DNA of 23,389 bases from Flavobacteriales bacterium (GCA_002728175.1 PBVH01000048.1:3493-26881); one strand, 5' to 3'. Numbered from the stretch's first letter, positions 9,677 to 17,475 are shown. The notes: generated from the letters alone by a model not told the origin. Made by a program: numbers and translations.

Positions 9677-10912
9677 ATGCAAAGAATTTTTCCAATTATA
9701 TTAATCTTTTTAATCTCTTGCTCGAATCTGGAGAAGGTTACTCTATATGATGCCGAAATAAAATCAACCGAAGGTATAAATGGATTTACATCTATTAATA
9801 TTTTTAGCTCCGGAGGAACTGATGAGGTGTGGGGTAATTCTAATAAATTGTGTAATCCTATGAGTTTTTCATCAATGGATGCTAGTATTGATTATAGCTT
9901 AAACAATATGGGTTCAAGCAATATAGAATCAACTAAAGCTGATTTTAAAGTTGATTTGCCAACTGTTAAAGTAAAAGATAAAAAAGGAATAGAAAAAAAT
10001 TCTTTACATATTAAAACAGATTATCCTGCAACATGTGACTGGATTGGCATGGGAATTGGGTGGGACGGATGGCAAGGAAAAGATTTAACAAATATTATTG
10101 AAGGAGCTGCTATTGAATTTATGGCAAGAGTCGATGAAGGCCCAATATATAATATTCCAATTGTTTTTATTTTAGAAGATTACTCTGCTAATCAGTGTTA
10201 TGCCACTGCAAGTTATTTAGGAATAGATGGAGGAATGGTTACAAACAAATGGACTAAGGTTCAAATTCCATTACCAACTTTTTCATACAATCAACACAAT
10301 ATTGATTTATCTAATATTAAGCAATTATTGTTACAATGTTATGATAAAATAGATATATACATTGATGATATAAAGATTGTGTCTCATAAGCATAAATATA
10401 AAAAAGTCGATTCTTCTTTGACAGTGGTTGATACAATTTTTCCTATCGATATTTTTTCAAGTAAATTAAAATCATCATTAGCGATTGACAATAAATATTG
10501 TAATAATTTTAAGTTAAAAACATCACCTAATTATAATGATGGTAATTTTATCAATGTTCATATTTTAAATGATTGTAATTGGAAAGACTTCATTATAAGC
10601 TGGAACAATTGGCTATATACTGATTTGAGTTCAAGTATTTATAGTGTTGATTTACAATTTGATTTGAAGATTAGCAATTTAACTAGTGCTAATATAACTT
10701 TTGATGATTATAGTGGAAAAAAAATGTCAGTTAACTTATTAGATTATGTTAAACATGATAACAAAGATTGGCAACAAGTTCGCATTCCTATGAAAAAGTT
10801 TCCGATAAGAAATTCAGAAATAAATTTAAAGGAAATAAAAAGTATTATATTTTCTTTTACAGAGAATACAAATTTAAAAATTGATAATATTAAACTAACT
10901 AAAAAAATATAA
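9677..10912 (+). CDS. Lipoprotein with two copies of a CBM-like beta-sandwich unit
   Basis: This 411-residue protein has lipobox FLISC with lipidated Cys15. The mature protein contains an internal duplication. Repeat 1 (about residues 36-240) and repeat 2 (about 257-411) both open with I-N/D-IFSS. Each continues with Cys-(Asp/Asn)-Trp (Cys120 and Cys300), a WxxW pair and a DL segment, then a DYSA/DYSG strand, a W-(T/Q)-x-V-x-IP segment, and a final I-x-I-D-(D/N)-IKI strand. This pattern fits a jelly-roll carbohydrate-binding fold of the CBM4/9/11 or galactose-binding-like type. The copies are diverged. There is no enzyme motif. The gene starts three bases after the preceding lipoprotein and ends four bases before the next. 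I infer a second surface glycan-binding protein. Confidence 0.7.
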   Translation: MQRIFPIILIFLISCSNLEKVTLYDAEIKSTEGINGFTSINIFSSGGTDEVWGNSNKLCNPMSFSSMDASIDYSLNNMGSSNIESTKADFKVDLPTVKVKDKKGIEKNSLHIKTDYPATCDWIGMGIGWDGWQGKDLTNIIEGAAIEFMARVDEGPIYNIPIVFILEDYSANQCYATASYLGIDGGMVTNKWTKVQIPLPTFSYNQHNIDLSNIKQLLLQCYDKIDIYIDDIKIVSHKHKYKKVDSSLTVVDTIFPIDIFSSKLKSSLAIDNKYCNNFKLKTSPNYNDGNFINVHILNDCNWKDFIISWNNWLYTDLSSSIYSVDLQFDLKISNLTSANITFDDYSGKKMSVNLLDYVKHDNKDWQQVRIPMKKFPIRNSEINLKEIKSIIFSFTENTNLKIDNIKLTKKI

Positions 10913-10916
10913 TAAT

Positions 10917-12248
10917 ATGAAACACTTAATTTTAATTTTACTTTTCCCAACTAGTGTATTTTCTCAAATATTATGGGATAACTTTGAAGATACACGTATT
11001 GGATACTATGAGTTTGTACACGGAGGAATGACGACTAGATTTGAAAATCCAGATTTGTCTAGTTCTGTAAATAGTTCAACACTCTGTGCTCAATATGTTA
11101 GAAATCCAGGTGAAACATATGATGTTATAGTAATCGTTGCTAATGGATCATTTTTGAATTTAGAAAATTATTTAGATGGTACTAAAAAAATGAAAGTAGA
11201 TGTTTATAGCCCCGCAGTTGGAATACCATTACAAATAACATTGGAAGATTCATCAGTTGCAGGTGCAACAAATTATCCAGATGGTCGACATAGTATTTAT
11301 ACAGCTGTAACAACAGTAGCTAATGAGTGGGAAACTATTGAATTTACATTTGATTCAAGACCTGACAATTCTGTTTCAGATGTTAATGTTACATCACTAA
11401 TTTTGCTTTTCGATATAGGCAATAATACAAATGATACTTATTATTTTGATAATTTATACGGTCCAGAATTTAATAATCAATGTGATGGACTTTCAATTGA
11501 TCCGACTGTAAATTTTGCAGACTGGGACTGCAATTGGAATCTTGGCGTATGTCCATCTGCCTCTGCTTGTGGTTCTTTTGATTATGTAAGTGGTTGGTTA
11601 AATCAAGTATATAATCCAGATAATACAACAATAAATACTAGTAAGTACTCTGGAGAATATACAAGAAATCCTGATTCTAATGGAGAGGATGTATTAATAT
11701 CATACTTTACTTCTGGAAATTTAGATTTATCGTCAAATAAGTTTTTTAATTTTAAGGTGTATGGTCCTCCAAGACCTCTTTACATATCATTTCAAGATGA
11801 CAATAATAATGAAGTGTTAGGGTATGCATCGGCACTAAGTAGTAATAATCAATGGCAACAGTTTACAGTTGATTTGAGTAGCGTTGCAACCCAGAGTATA
11901 GGTCGTTTTGTTTTGTTTTTAGATCAATCAATAGTAAATTGGGATACGTATCACTTAGACGACTTTCATTTGTCTTCTACTCCATTAGATCATAATTTCA
12001 TCAATTATGAGACGAATATAAATATATATCCACAGCCAACAAATAATACTTTAAATATACAATCTGATAATAATATCAAAGAAATATTAATCTATGATTG
12101 TTTAGGTAAAGAGATTTCACATTATCAAAAATTTAATAAATCTAGTAGAGTTAAATTAGATGTGTCTAATCTTGTTTCTGGTACATATTTTATTAAAATT
12201 CAAACAAAAGACAATACTACAGTAAAACAAATTCAAATAGCTCACTAG
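10917..12248 (+). CDS. Secreted T9SS protein with two CBM-like domains and no catalytic domain
   Basis: This 443-residue protein has an N-terminal signal peptide (MKHLILILLFPTSVFSQ). Domain 1 (about residues 20-190) starts LWDNFEDTRIG and has the strand pattern of galactose-binding-like modules attached to flavobacterial laminarinases, ending YYFDNLYGPEF. Domain 2 (about 191-357) begins CDGLSIDP and ends DTYHLDDFHLSS, a similar YxxDxxH/Y closing strand. Residues about 365-443 are a T9SS type A sorting domain (NINIYPQPTNNTLNI, YDCLGKEIS, LVSGTYFIKI). No glycosidase or lyase motif is visible, so it seems to be a binding-only protein, perhaps attaching to the substrate or acting as an accessory to the GH16 enzyme. 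Domain assignments rest on pattern only. Confidence 0.72.
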   Translation: MKHLILILLFPTSVFSQILWDNFEDTRIGYYEFVHGGMTTRFENPDLSSSVNSSTLCAQYVRNPGETYDVIVIVANGSFLNLENYLDGTKKMKVDVYSPAVGIPLQITLEDSSVAGATNYPDGRHSIYTAVTTVANEWETIEFTFDSRPDNSVSDVNVTSLILLFDIGNNTNDTYYFDNLYGPEFNNQCDGLSIDPTVNFADWDCNWNLGVCPSASACGSFDYVSGWLNQVYNPDNTTINTSKYSGEYTRNPDSNGEDVLISYFTSGNLDLSSNKFFNFKVYGPPRPLYISFQDDNNNEVLGYASALSSNNQWQQFTVDLSSVATQSIGRFVLFLDQSIVNWDTYHLDDFHLSSTPLDHNFINYETNINIYPQPTNNTLNIQSDNNIKEILIYDCLGKEISHYQKFNKSSRVKLDVSNLVSGTYFIKIQTKDNTTVKQIQIAH

Positions 12249-12249
12249 T

Positions 12250-13518
12250 ATGAGATTTTATTTCCTTTACATATTTTTTCTAATCTCCTATTTTAGTTCA
12301 GCTCAAATTAATATTTCTGGTAAAACTGAAATTATAAAAAGTAATGAAGGGTTCCAACTTTTAAGAAATGGTCATCCTTATTATGTAAATGGAGCAGGTG
12401 GAAATGAATATTTAGATGTTTTAAAATCAATAGGGGGAAATTCTATTCGAACTTGGAGTACTGATAATGCAAAGGTTATACTGGACGAGGCTCATCAAAA
12501 AGGAATATCTGTGTGTCTGGGTCTTTGGGTTGGTCATGAAAGACATGGATTTGACTATAATGATGAATATGCTATTAAAGCTCAAATTGAATCATTTAAA
12601 AATGAAATATTAAAATATAAAGATCATCCTGCGTTGTTGATGTGGGCTGTTGGAAATGAAGTCGATTTGTTCTATAAAAACTTCAGAGTGTGGCAGGCTG
12701 TTGGAGATATAGCTAAGATGATAAAAGAAATAGATCCTAATCATCCAATTATGACAGTTACAGCAGGTATTGATCCTGCAGAAGTGTATATGATTCAGCA
12801 ATATTGTCCTGATATTGATATTTTAGGAATAAATACATATGGAGGAATTAATAATTTGTCATCAATGGTTAGAAAAAGTGGATGGAATAAGCCATATATG
12901 GTTACCGAGTGGGGTCCATATGGACATTGGGAGTCTCCAACAACTAGTTGGGGGGTTGCTATAGAAGCCACAAGTAAAGAAAAAGCAGAATTTCGAAAAA
13001 TTGCTTACGAAGCAATCCTTAAGGATAGACAATTGTGTATTGGTAGTTATGCTTTCTTATGGGGATACAAGCAAGAACAAACTCCAACTTGGTATGGTTT
13101 ATTTACCAAAGAAGGAAGAGCAACTCAAAGTGTAGATATTTTAAATAGTTTTTGGGCTAAGAGTGATAAAAACTTAGCTCCAATTATAAATAACTTTTTT
13201 TTGAATGGTCAAGATTCAAAATCTAGTATAAAAATAAAAAGAAGAAAAAACTGTCTATTTAGTTTTGATGTTTTTGATAATAATAATGATAGTTTAAGTT
13301 ATTTTTTTGAGCTCATGCCTGAAAGTAGTGATAAAAAAGCAGGAGGGGATTTTGAAAAAACACCAGAACCTATTGAATTTGAAATCATAAGTAAGTCTGA
13401 AAAAACTATAGAAATTAAGGCTCCATCTAAAACTGGTGCTTATAGATTTTTTATATATATTCGTGATAAATATAATAATGTTGCAACTGCCAATATTCCA
13501 TTTTATGTTAAAAAATAA
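12250..13518 (+). CDS. Clan GH-A glycoside hydrolase, GH158/GH2-TIM-like, probable beta-1,3-glucanase
   Basis: This 422-residue protein has a signal peptide (hydrophobic residues 3-17, ending YFSSAQ). A TIM barrel spans about residues 25-310. Motifs include the GGNSIRTWSTDNA strand, LWVGHERHGFDYND, WAVGNEVD with the acid/base Glu137, and MVTEWGPYGHW with the nucleophile Glu220. This order and spacing fit retaining clan GH-A enzymes. Residues about 315-422 form an Ig-like beta domain. A TIM barrel plus C-terminal Ig-like domain is the form described for the GH158 endo-beta-1,3-glucanase of a gut Bacteroides locus, and the neighbours (GH16, GH3) match such loci, so GH158 is my preferred family. 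A GH2-barrel or GH5-like subgroup remains possible. There is no sorting domain and no lipobox, so periplasmic location is likely. Confidence 0.75.
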   Translation: MRFYFLYIFFLISYFSSAQINISGKTEIIKSNEGFQLLRNGHPYYVNGAGGNEYLDVLKSIGGNSIRTWSTDNAKVILDEAHQKGISVCLGLWVGHERHGFDYNDEYAIKAQIESFKNEILKYKDHPALLMWAVGNEVDLFYKNFRVWQAVGDIAKMIKEIDPNHPIMTVTAGIDPAEVYMIQQYCPDIDILGINTYGGINNLSSMVRKSGWNKPYMVTEWGPYGHWESPTTSWGVAIEATSKEKAEFRKIAYEAILKDRQLCIGSYAFLWGYKQEQTPTWYGLFTKEGRATQSVDILNSFWAKSDKNLAPIINNFFLNGQDSKSSIKIKRRKNCLFSFDVFDNNNDSLSYFFELMPESSDKKAGGDFEKTPEPIEFEIISKSEKTIEIKAPSKTGAYRFFIYIRDKYNNVATANIPFYVKK

Positions 13519-13526
13519 ACAAAATA

Positions 13527-14219
13527 ATGTCACCTATTAACTTATCCATAGATTGTGTTATTTTAGGTTTTGATAATGATCAAAAATTAAAAGTGTTATT
13601 AATTAAAAAGATTATTAATGAAAAAAATGATTATCAATATGCCTTACCAGGTGATTTAGTAAAAATTGATGAAGATTTATTAACTGGAGCTAAAAGAATA
13701 TTAAAGAGCTTAACATCTTTAGATAATATATATCTTAAACAATTTTATACTTTTGGTAACCCAAATAGAACCAAAGAGAAAAAAGACCAATCTTGGCTTC
13801 GACTGTACAGAAAAAAACCAGAGGAAAGAGTTGTTACTGTAGGTTACATAGCTTTAGTTAATATGGAAGAATATGTTCCTCAAGCATCATCTTTTGCGTT
13901 TGAAGCAGAATGGGTTGAAGTAAATAAATTATCTCAAGATTTAGCATTTGATCATAATCATATATTAAGTTCAGGAATAGAATATTTACGAGAACAAATA
14001 GATCACAAATTAATTTCTAACTTACTCCCTTCTAAGTTTACATTATCACAATTGCAAAATTTATATGAAATTTTGCTTGATGAAAAGTTGGATAAAAGAA
14101 ATTTCAGAAAAAATATTTCTAAAATAGATGTAATTAAAAAAACAAATGAAAAGCAAGAAGGTGTTGCTCATAAACCTGCCTTTTTATATACATACGATAA
14201 GGTTTTCAAGGAAAATTAA
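13527..14219 (+). CDS. Nudix-derived transcriptional regulator, NrtR/AraR type
   Basis: This 230-residue protein has an N-terminal Nudix-like domain (about 1-145) and a C-terminal winged-helix region (about 155-230) with FTLSQLQNLYE, LDKRNFRK and the closing GVAHKPAFLYTYDK, all characteristic of NrtR-family regulators. The Nudix box after Gly42 (PGDLVKIDEDLLTGAKRILK) lacks the REUxEE glutamates, so it should bind a ligand without hydrolysing it. Related regulators in Bacteroidota control sugar genes; AraR of Bacteroides thetaiotaomicron is of this type. As the last gene of the glucan unit, eight bases after the GH-A hydrolase, it probably senses a glucose or gluco-oligosaccharide metabolite and controls the operon. 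Its operator is presumably upstream of the operon, outside the window. Confidence 0.85.
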   Translation: MSPINLSIDCVILGFDNDQKLKVLLIKKIINEKNDYQYALPGDLVKIDEDLLTGAKRILKSLTSLDNIYLKQFYTFGNPNRTKEKKDQSWLRLYRKKPEERVVTVGYIALVNMEEYVPQASSFAFEAEWVEVNKLSQDLAFDHNHILSSGIEYLREQIDHKLISNLLPSKFTLSQLQNLYEILLDEKLDKRNFRKNISKIDVIKKTNEKQEGVAHKPAFLYTYDKVFKEN

Positions 14220-14236
14220 CAAACACCAAAAAATTA

Positions 14237-15661
14237 TTATGTTCCACAATATGTTTTATAACAATTTTCAAATTCTTTACTTGGGGGAAGCATAAATCTT
14301 TCAATATCATTTTGATATTCATAAGGTCTAGTCAAATAGCTATTTAGTTTATTAAACATAGTTTTATTTCCGTTAACAGCTTCTTCAATAACTTGCTCCA
14401 CTATTTGATTCCTTGGTATAATGATTGGATTGTTGTCTTTCATTATTTTTTTGATTTCTTTCTTATTACAAAAGTCTTCAATAAACTTCTGCCAATCATT
14501 TTTCCACATATCAAATTTTGATTTTGGAGACGTATTTATTTTAATATCACTATATGTTAAATTATAAAAAGTATTTGTGTAATCTAATTTATTTTCTAAC
14601 ATTATCTTTAAAAGATTATCTACAAGTTTATATGATTTTTGATTAACTTTTCTAACGCCAATTTTTTTTAACATCATCTCATAAAATTTCTTATTCCAAA
14701 TTTCATCAAATTTGTCTATTACATTTTGTGCTGATATTATTGCTGTTTTTTGATTTTTATTAATAATTGGCAAGAGAGTTTCAGCAAATCTAGAAATGTT
14801 CCACTTAATTACTTTAGTTTGATTACCAAATGAATATCTTTTGTAATAGTCAATTGAACTATAACAAGCATTTGGATTGTAATTATTAATAAAAGCACAT
14901 GGACCATAATCAAAAGTTTCAGCGGAAATAGATGTGTTATCAGTGTTCATAACTCCATGAATAAAACCAACACGCATCCAATTTATAACTAAATCTATTT
15001 GTTTATTCATTACTGTTTCAAGAAGACTTAAAGCTATATTTTTACTACTTTGGATATTAGGATATAATCTTTTTACAGTATAATTAGTCAGTGAATTTAA
15101 ATAATTTATATTACCAAAAAAAGTAGCATACTCAAATGTTCCAACTCTAATGTGACTATGCATAATTCTAGCTAGTACTGCTCCATCATTGAGATTCTCT
15201 CTATTTATCTTTTCTCCAGTTTTAAAAACAGCTAAACTTCTAGAAGACGGTATTTTTAAATAATGAATAGCTTCGCTAATAATGTACTCCTTCAACATTG
15301 ATCTTAATGTTGCTTTACCATCACCACCTCTAGAGTATTTTGTTATACCACAGCCTTTAAGTTGAACATCAACTCTTTGATTATTTTTTAATAAATGTTC
15401 TCCAATAATCATTGCTCTTCCATCTCCTAGATTTGTGAAATGTCCAAACTGATGTCCAGAATATGCTTGTGAAAAACATTTTTTTTTCTTTTTATTTTCT
15501 AACAAAATTTTTTTTAAATCTAATTCTGTTATAAAAGGATCGACATTTTTTAATAAAAGTTTGTTGAGAATAAAAATTTTAGATTTAGAAAAAATAGTTG
15601 GCTTATTTACTTGGTAAAAAAAGTTTGGTAATGATAAATAAGAATCGTCATATTTTGACAT
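14237..15661 (-). CDS. selO: Protein adenylyltransferase SelO (YdiU/UPF0061)
   Basis: This 474-residue SelO-family pseudokinase transfers AMP from ATP to protein hydroxyl groups and is linked to redox stress responses. Motifs in order: AYSGHQFGHF (residues 66-75) with GDGRA, VQLKGCGITKYSRGGDGKA containing Lys102 and the nucleotide-binding glycine/arginine loop, FIHGVMNTDN with Asp241 and Asn242, and FDYGPCAF with metal-binding Asp251. Length is close to the 478 residues of E. coli YdiU. The C-terminus is CYKTYCGT, with Cys467 and Cys472. In this family a C-terminal cysteine or selenocysteine takes part in redox control; here it is plain cysteine. The gene starts five bases downstream of the amidohydrolase gene on the same strand, so the two are probably co-transcribed. 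It converges with the glucan operon, 17 bases away. Confidence 0.95.
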   Translation of the reverse strand: MSKYDDSYLSLPNFFYQVNKPTIFSKSKIFILNKLLLKNVDPFITELDLKKILLENKKKKKCFSQAYSGHQFGHFTNLGDGRAMIIGEHLLKNNQRVDVQLKGCGITKYSRGGDGKATLRSMLKEYIISEAIHYLKIPSSRSLAVFKTGEKINRENLNDGAVLARIMHSHIRVGTFEYATFFGNINYLNSLTNYTVKRLYPNIQSSKNIALSLLETVMNKQIDLVINWMRVGFIHGVMNTDNTSISAETFDYGPCAFINNYNPNACYSSIDYYKRYSFGNQTKVIKWNISRFAETLLPIINKNQKTAIISAQNVIDKFDEIWNKKFYEMMLKKIGVRKVNQKSYKLVDNLLKIMLENKLDYTNTFYNLTYSDIKINTSPKSKFDMWKNDWQKFIEDFCNKKEIKKIMKDNNPIIIPRNQIVEQVIEEAVNGNKTMFNKLNSYLTRPYEYQNDIERFMLPPSKEFENCYKTYCGT

Positions 15662-15666
15662 TGTTT

Positions 15667-16701
15667 TTAAATATCAATACTAAATCCTAGCCAATCTAGA
15701 ACATTTTGACACCATATATCTGCTCCTTCTTTTTCTGTTAAAATTCCTATTTCGATGGCGTAATCTATAACTCTACCAGGATACGATGTTCCTACACCTT
15801 CCATTTCACCAAGTGGAAAAGGATCATCTAAGCCCATAATAATTTGACTTGTTCCCACACGTTTTTTAAGAAGATCCAGAGTATGAGAATCATGTACTAA
15901 AGTATCAAAATATAAATTTTTATGTCCCAGTGTTTTTCTAGGATCTTCAAGTGTTTTAAAAATATCAGGTCGTCCATCAAAACCTTGAATTCTTCTTCCG
16001 TAATTTGCAATTCCTAGCATACCTCCGTGTGCAAAACTTGTTCTAATATTAGGGTATTTATTTGGTAAATCTCTTAGTGAAAACAAATGAATAGTATCAG
16101 CACATTGAGCCATCATCCAAACTAAATGAAATCTCCAATATTCGTTTTTTAACGCAATCATTTTTTCACCATCATATGGATGAATTTGAATTGCTAATTT
16201 GTACTTGTTTGCAAGTTGAAAGATAGGGTCTACATCTTTTTCAGCTATTGATAACCATTCATTTTTTTTATTTAAAAAATGAGTAGGTAAACATAATACT
16301 TTTAAATTTAATTCATTAACACACCTTTCAATTTCTTTTAGTGCAAAATCCATGTATAAAGGCTGAACTACAAAACCACAAGTAAATTTTTTAGGATTTT
16401 CACTTTGAATATTTGCGTTAAAATCATTTTGAAATTTGATTGTATCCAAACAATCATTTTTTTTCCATCCATTGCAATACAGTTGTGATAAACAAAGCAT
16501 TACGCTATGGTCGATCTCATTTTGATTCATCCAATTTAATTTCTCCTTTTTAAAAAAACTTGAACTTGTAATTGGTCTAGCCCAATTATCTTGTCGCATA
16601 AATTTTTTATTGTCATCAATCCAAAACAGTTTTTTTTCTTTCATAAATTTTGGAATCTGAGAAGGCTCTGGTAGTATATGTCCGTGTCCGTTTATACGCA
16701 T
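15667..16701 (-). CDS. ACMSD-like amidohydrolase (aminocarboxymuconate-semialdehyde decarboxylase family)
   Basis: This 344-residue protein belongs to the amidohydrolase-2 / ACMSD family of metal-dependent TIM-barrel decarboxylases and hydrolases. It shows the HGH metal motif (His6, His8), IQIHPYDG (His174), FAHGG (His225) and GLDDPFPLGE (Asp292). This set and spacing match the zinc site of bacterial ACMSD, where the last motif reads DxPFPLGE. ACMSD removes a carboxyl group from 2-amino-3-carboxymuconate-6-semialdehyde in tryptophan degradation through kynurenine and 3-hydroxyanthranilate. No other kynurenine-pathway gene is in this window, so the reaction is family-based and not supported by context. 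It overlaps neither neighbour: selO follows after five bases, and the metal-binding-domain gene precedes it by 35 bases. Confidence 0.8.
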   Translation of the reverse strand: MRINGHGHILPEPSQIPKFMKEKKLFWIDDNKKFMRQDNWARPITSSSFFKKEKLNWMNQNEIDHSVMLCLSQLYCNGWKKNDCLDTIKFQNDFNANIQSENPKKFTCGFVVQPLYMDFALKEIERCVNELNLKVLCLPTHFLNKKNEWLSIAEKDVDPIFQLANKYKLAIQIHPYDGEKMIALKNEYWRFHLVWMMAQCADTIHLFSLRDLPNKYPNIRTSFAHGGMLGIANYGRRIQGFDGRPDIFKTLEDPRKTLGHKNLYFDTLVHDSHTLDLLKKRVGTSQIIMGLDDPFPLGEMEGVGTSYPGRVIDYAIEIGILTEKEGADIWCQNVLDWLGFSIDI

Positions 16702-16736
16702 AGAATTAATATGGTTAACTTTTTAATAGTTTAAAA

Positions 16737-17081
16737 TTATCTTTTGTATTTACAACAATAATGTAAATTGTCATATGCTTCTTGAGTTGCTTTGATATCA
16801 TCCGTATCGTAACCATCATCAGCTATACTTTGCTTAATTTTTTCCAAACTAATTTTTTCTGGGTTATATTTTATTGTTAATATTTGTTTTTCTGTTGACC
16901 ATATTGCTTTTTTAACACCTCGTAATTTTATGGCAGCATTTTGTATCTTTTTTTTACACATATCACAATTCCCTAGAACTTCAAAAGCTTCTTCAATATA
17001 TTTTTTGTTATTAAATATTTGAGCTGATGCGCTATTTAGGAAAAGAAAAAATAATAAAATAAGTGTTAAATTTTTTTTCAT
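16737..17081 (-). CDS. Exported heavy-metal-associated (HMA) domain protein
   Basis: This 114-residue protein has a signal peptide with a likely cleavage after SASA (residue 20). The mature part is one HMA/ferredoxin-like domain, about residues 30-98. Its metal-binding motif is GNCDMCKKKI with Cys39 and Cys42, a variant of the usual GMTCxxC. The second half (VKKAIWSTEKQILTIKYNP, then IADDGYDTDDI) matches the family. A second cysteine pair, Cys109-Cys110, sits in the tail HYCCKYKR. Likely role: binding Cu(I), Zn(II) or a similar soft metal in the periplasm, either as a chaperone or for detoxification. It lies 55 bases downstream of a small cysteine-tailed protein on the same strand. No P-type ATPase or efflux gene is visible here, so the metal is not determined. 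Confidence 0.85.
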   Translation of the reverse strand: MKKNLTLILLFFLFLNSASAQIFNNKKYIEEAFEVLGNCDMCKKKIQNAAIKLRGVKKAIWSTEKQILTIKYNPEKISLEKIKQSIADDGYDTDDIKATQEAYDNLHYCCKYKR

Positions 17082-17136
17082 TTTTCTTTTAAAATTAAAA
17101 AAATAATTGAAAAAATTAAAATCAAGGATTTTTATT

Positions 17137-17334
17137 TTAACAACAGCTACAACTTTTTTTAGAATCAGCCTTTTTAATATTGCATAAATATTGAGGATAT
17201 TTTGATAAAAATATTTCTGCTAACATTATATTAGATACGTTATTATCACCACCAAAATTATTTCTTATTAAGAGACCGAATTCTTCAAGACTATAAAGTT
17301 TATTTCCAATTTCTAATAGCTGATTTGTTGTCAT
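17137..17334 (-). CDS. Small protein with C-terminal cysteine cluster, function unknown
   Basis: This 65-residue protein has no signal peptide. Residues 1-50 appear helical (LLEIGNKLYSLEEFGLLIR, then LAEIFLSKYPQYL). The last residues contain Cys51 and then SCSCC, giving Cys62, Cys64 and Cys65. Such a tail could bind a soft metal. It precedes the exported HMA protein on the same strand by 55 bases, which supports a shared metal-related role, but I do not recognise a family. It is judged a real gene because it has a plausible promoter element about 50 bases upstream and because the reading frame fills the space between its neighbour and the divergent intergenic region. Confidence 0.62.
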   Translation of the reverse strand: MTTNQLLEIGNKLYSLEEFGLLIRNNFGGDNNVSNIMLAEIFLSKYPQYLCNIKKADSKKSCSCC

Positions 17335-17379
17335 AATTAATTTTTTACAAAATTAATTATTTTAACAAAACTTAGTTTA

Positions 17380-17407
17380 TTGCTATCAAATTTATTAATT
17401 ACTTTTG
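17380..17407 (+). promoter_or_regulatory. Candidate promoter for the alpha/beta hydrolase gene
   Basis: TACTTTTG at 17400-17407 matches TAnnTTTG. A TTG at 17380-17382 sits 17 bases upstream, at the lower end of the spacing reported for flavobacterial promoters. The resulting leader before the start at 17549 would be about 135 bases and would contain the two palindromes at 17476-17504. Confidence 0.35.
17387..17394 (-). promoter_or_regulatory. Candidate -7 promoter element for the minus-strand block
   Basis: CAAATTTA on the + strand reads TAAATTTG on the - strand, matching the Bacteroidota TAnnTTTG -7 consensus. It lies about 52 bases upstream of the start of the 65-residue protein. I found no well-spaced TTTG -33 element, and such motifs are common by chance in AT-rich DNA. 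Confidence 0.35.
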
Positions 17408-17475
17408 TTAGATTTAAATTTTTATTGTGCTTGTAACAAATGCTACTTTAAGTTTTATAAAAGAAAACAAAATCA

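Larger units (their letters stand above)
1..14219 (+). other. Predicted single transcription unit: beta-glucan utilisation locus without SusC/SusD in view
   Basis: Ten + strand genes are separated by 5, 8, -1, -1, 2, 3, 4, 1 and 8 bases. No gap is long enough for a promoter or terminator, so transcription from a promoter upstream of the window is the simplest reading. The contents (GH16, FucP-type importer, GH3, two barrels, two lipoproteins, a T9SS binding protein, a GH-A hydrolase and a Nudix-type regulator) form a coherent glucan pathway. The unit's upstream end is not visible, so a SusC/SusD pair could still lie just before base 1. Confidence 0.75.

Noticed and set aside
13294..13533. Minus-strand open frame across the end of the GH-A hydrolase gene
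   Set aside because: It is antisense to a clear gene, with Phe/Ile/Ser-rich composition and no recognisable motif.
14237..14260. Possible selenocysteine at the SelO C-terminus
   Set aside because: The terminal motif is coded by ordinary cysteine codons (CYKTYCGT) and a normal stop; no in-frame TGA is involved.
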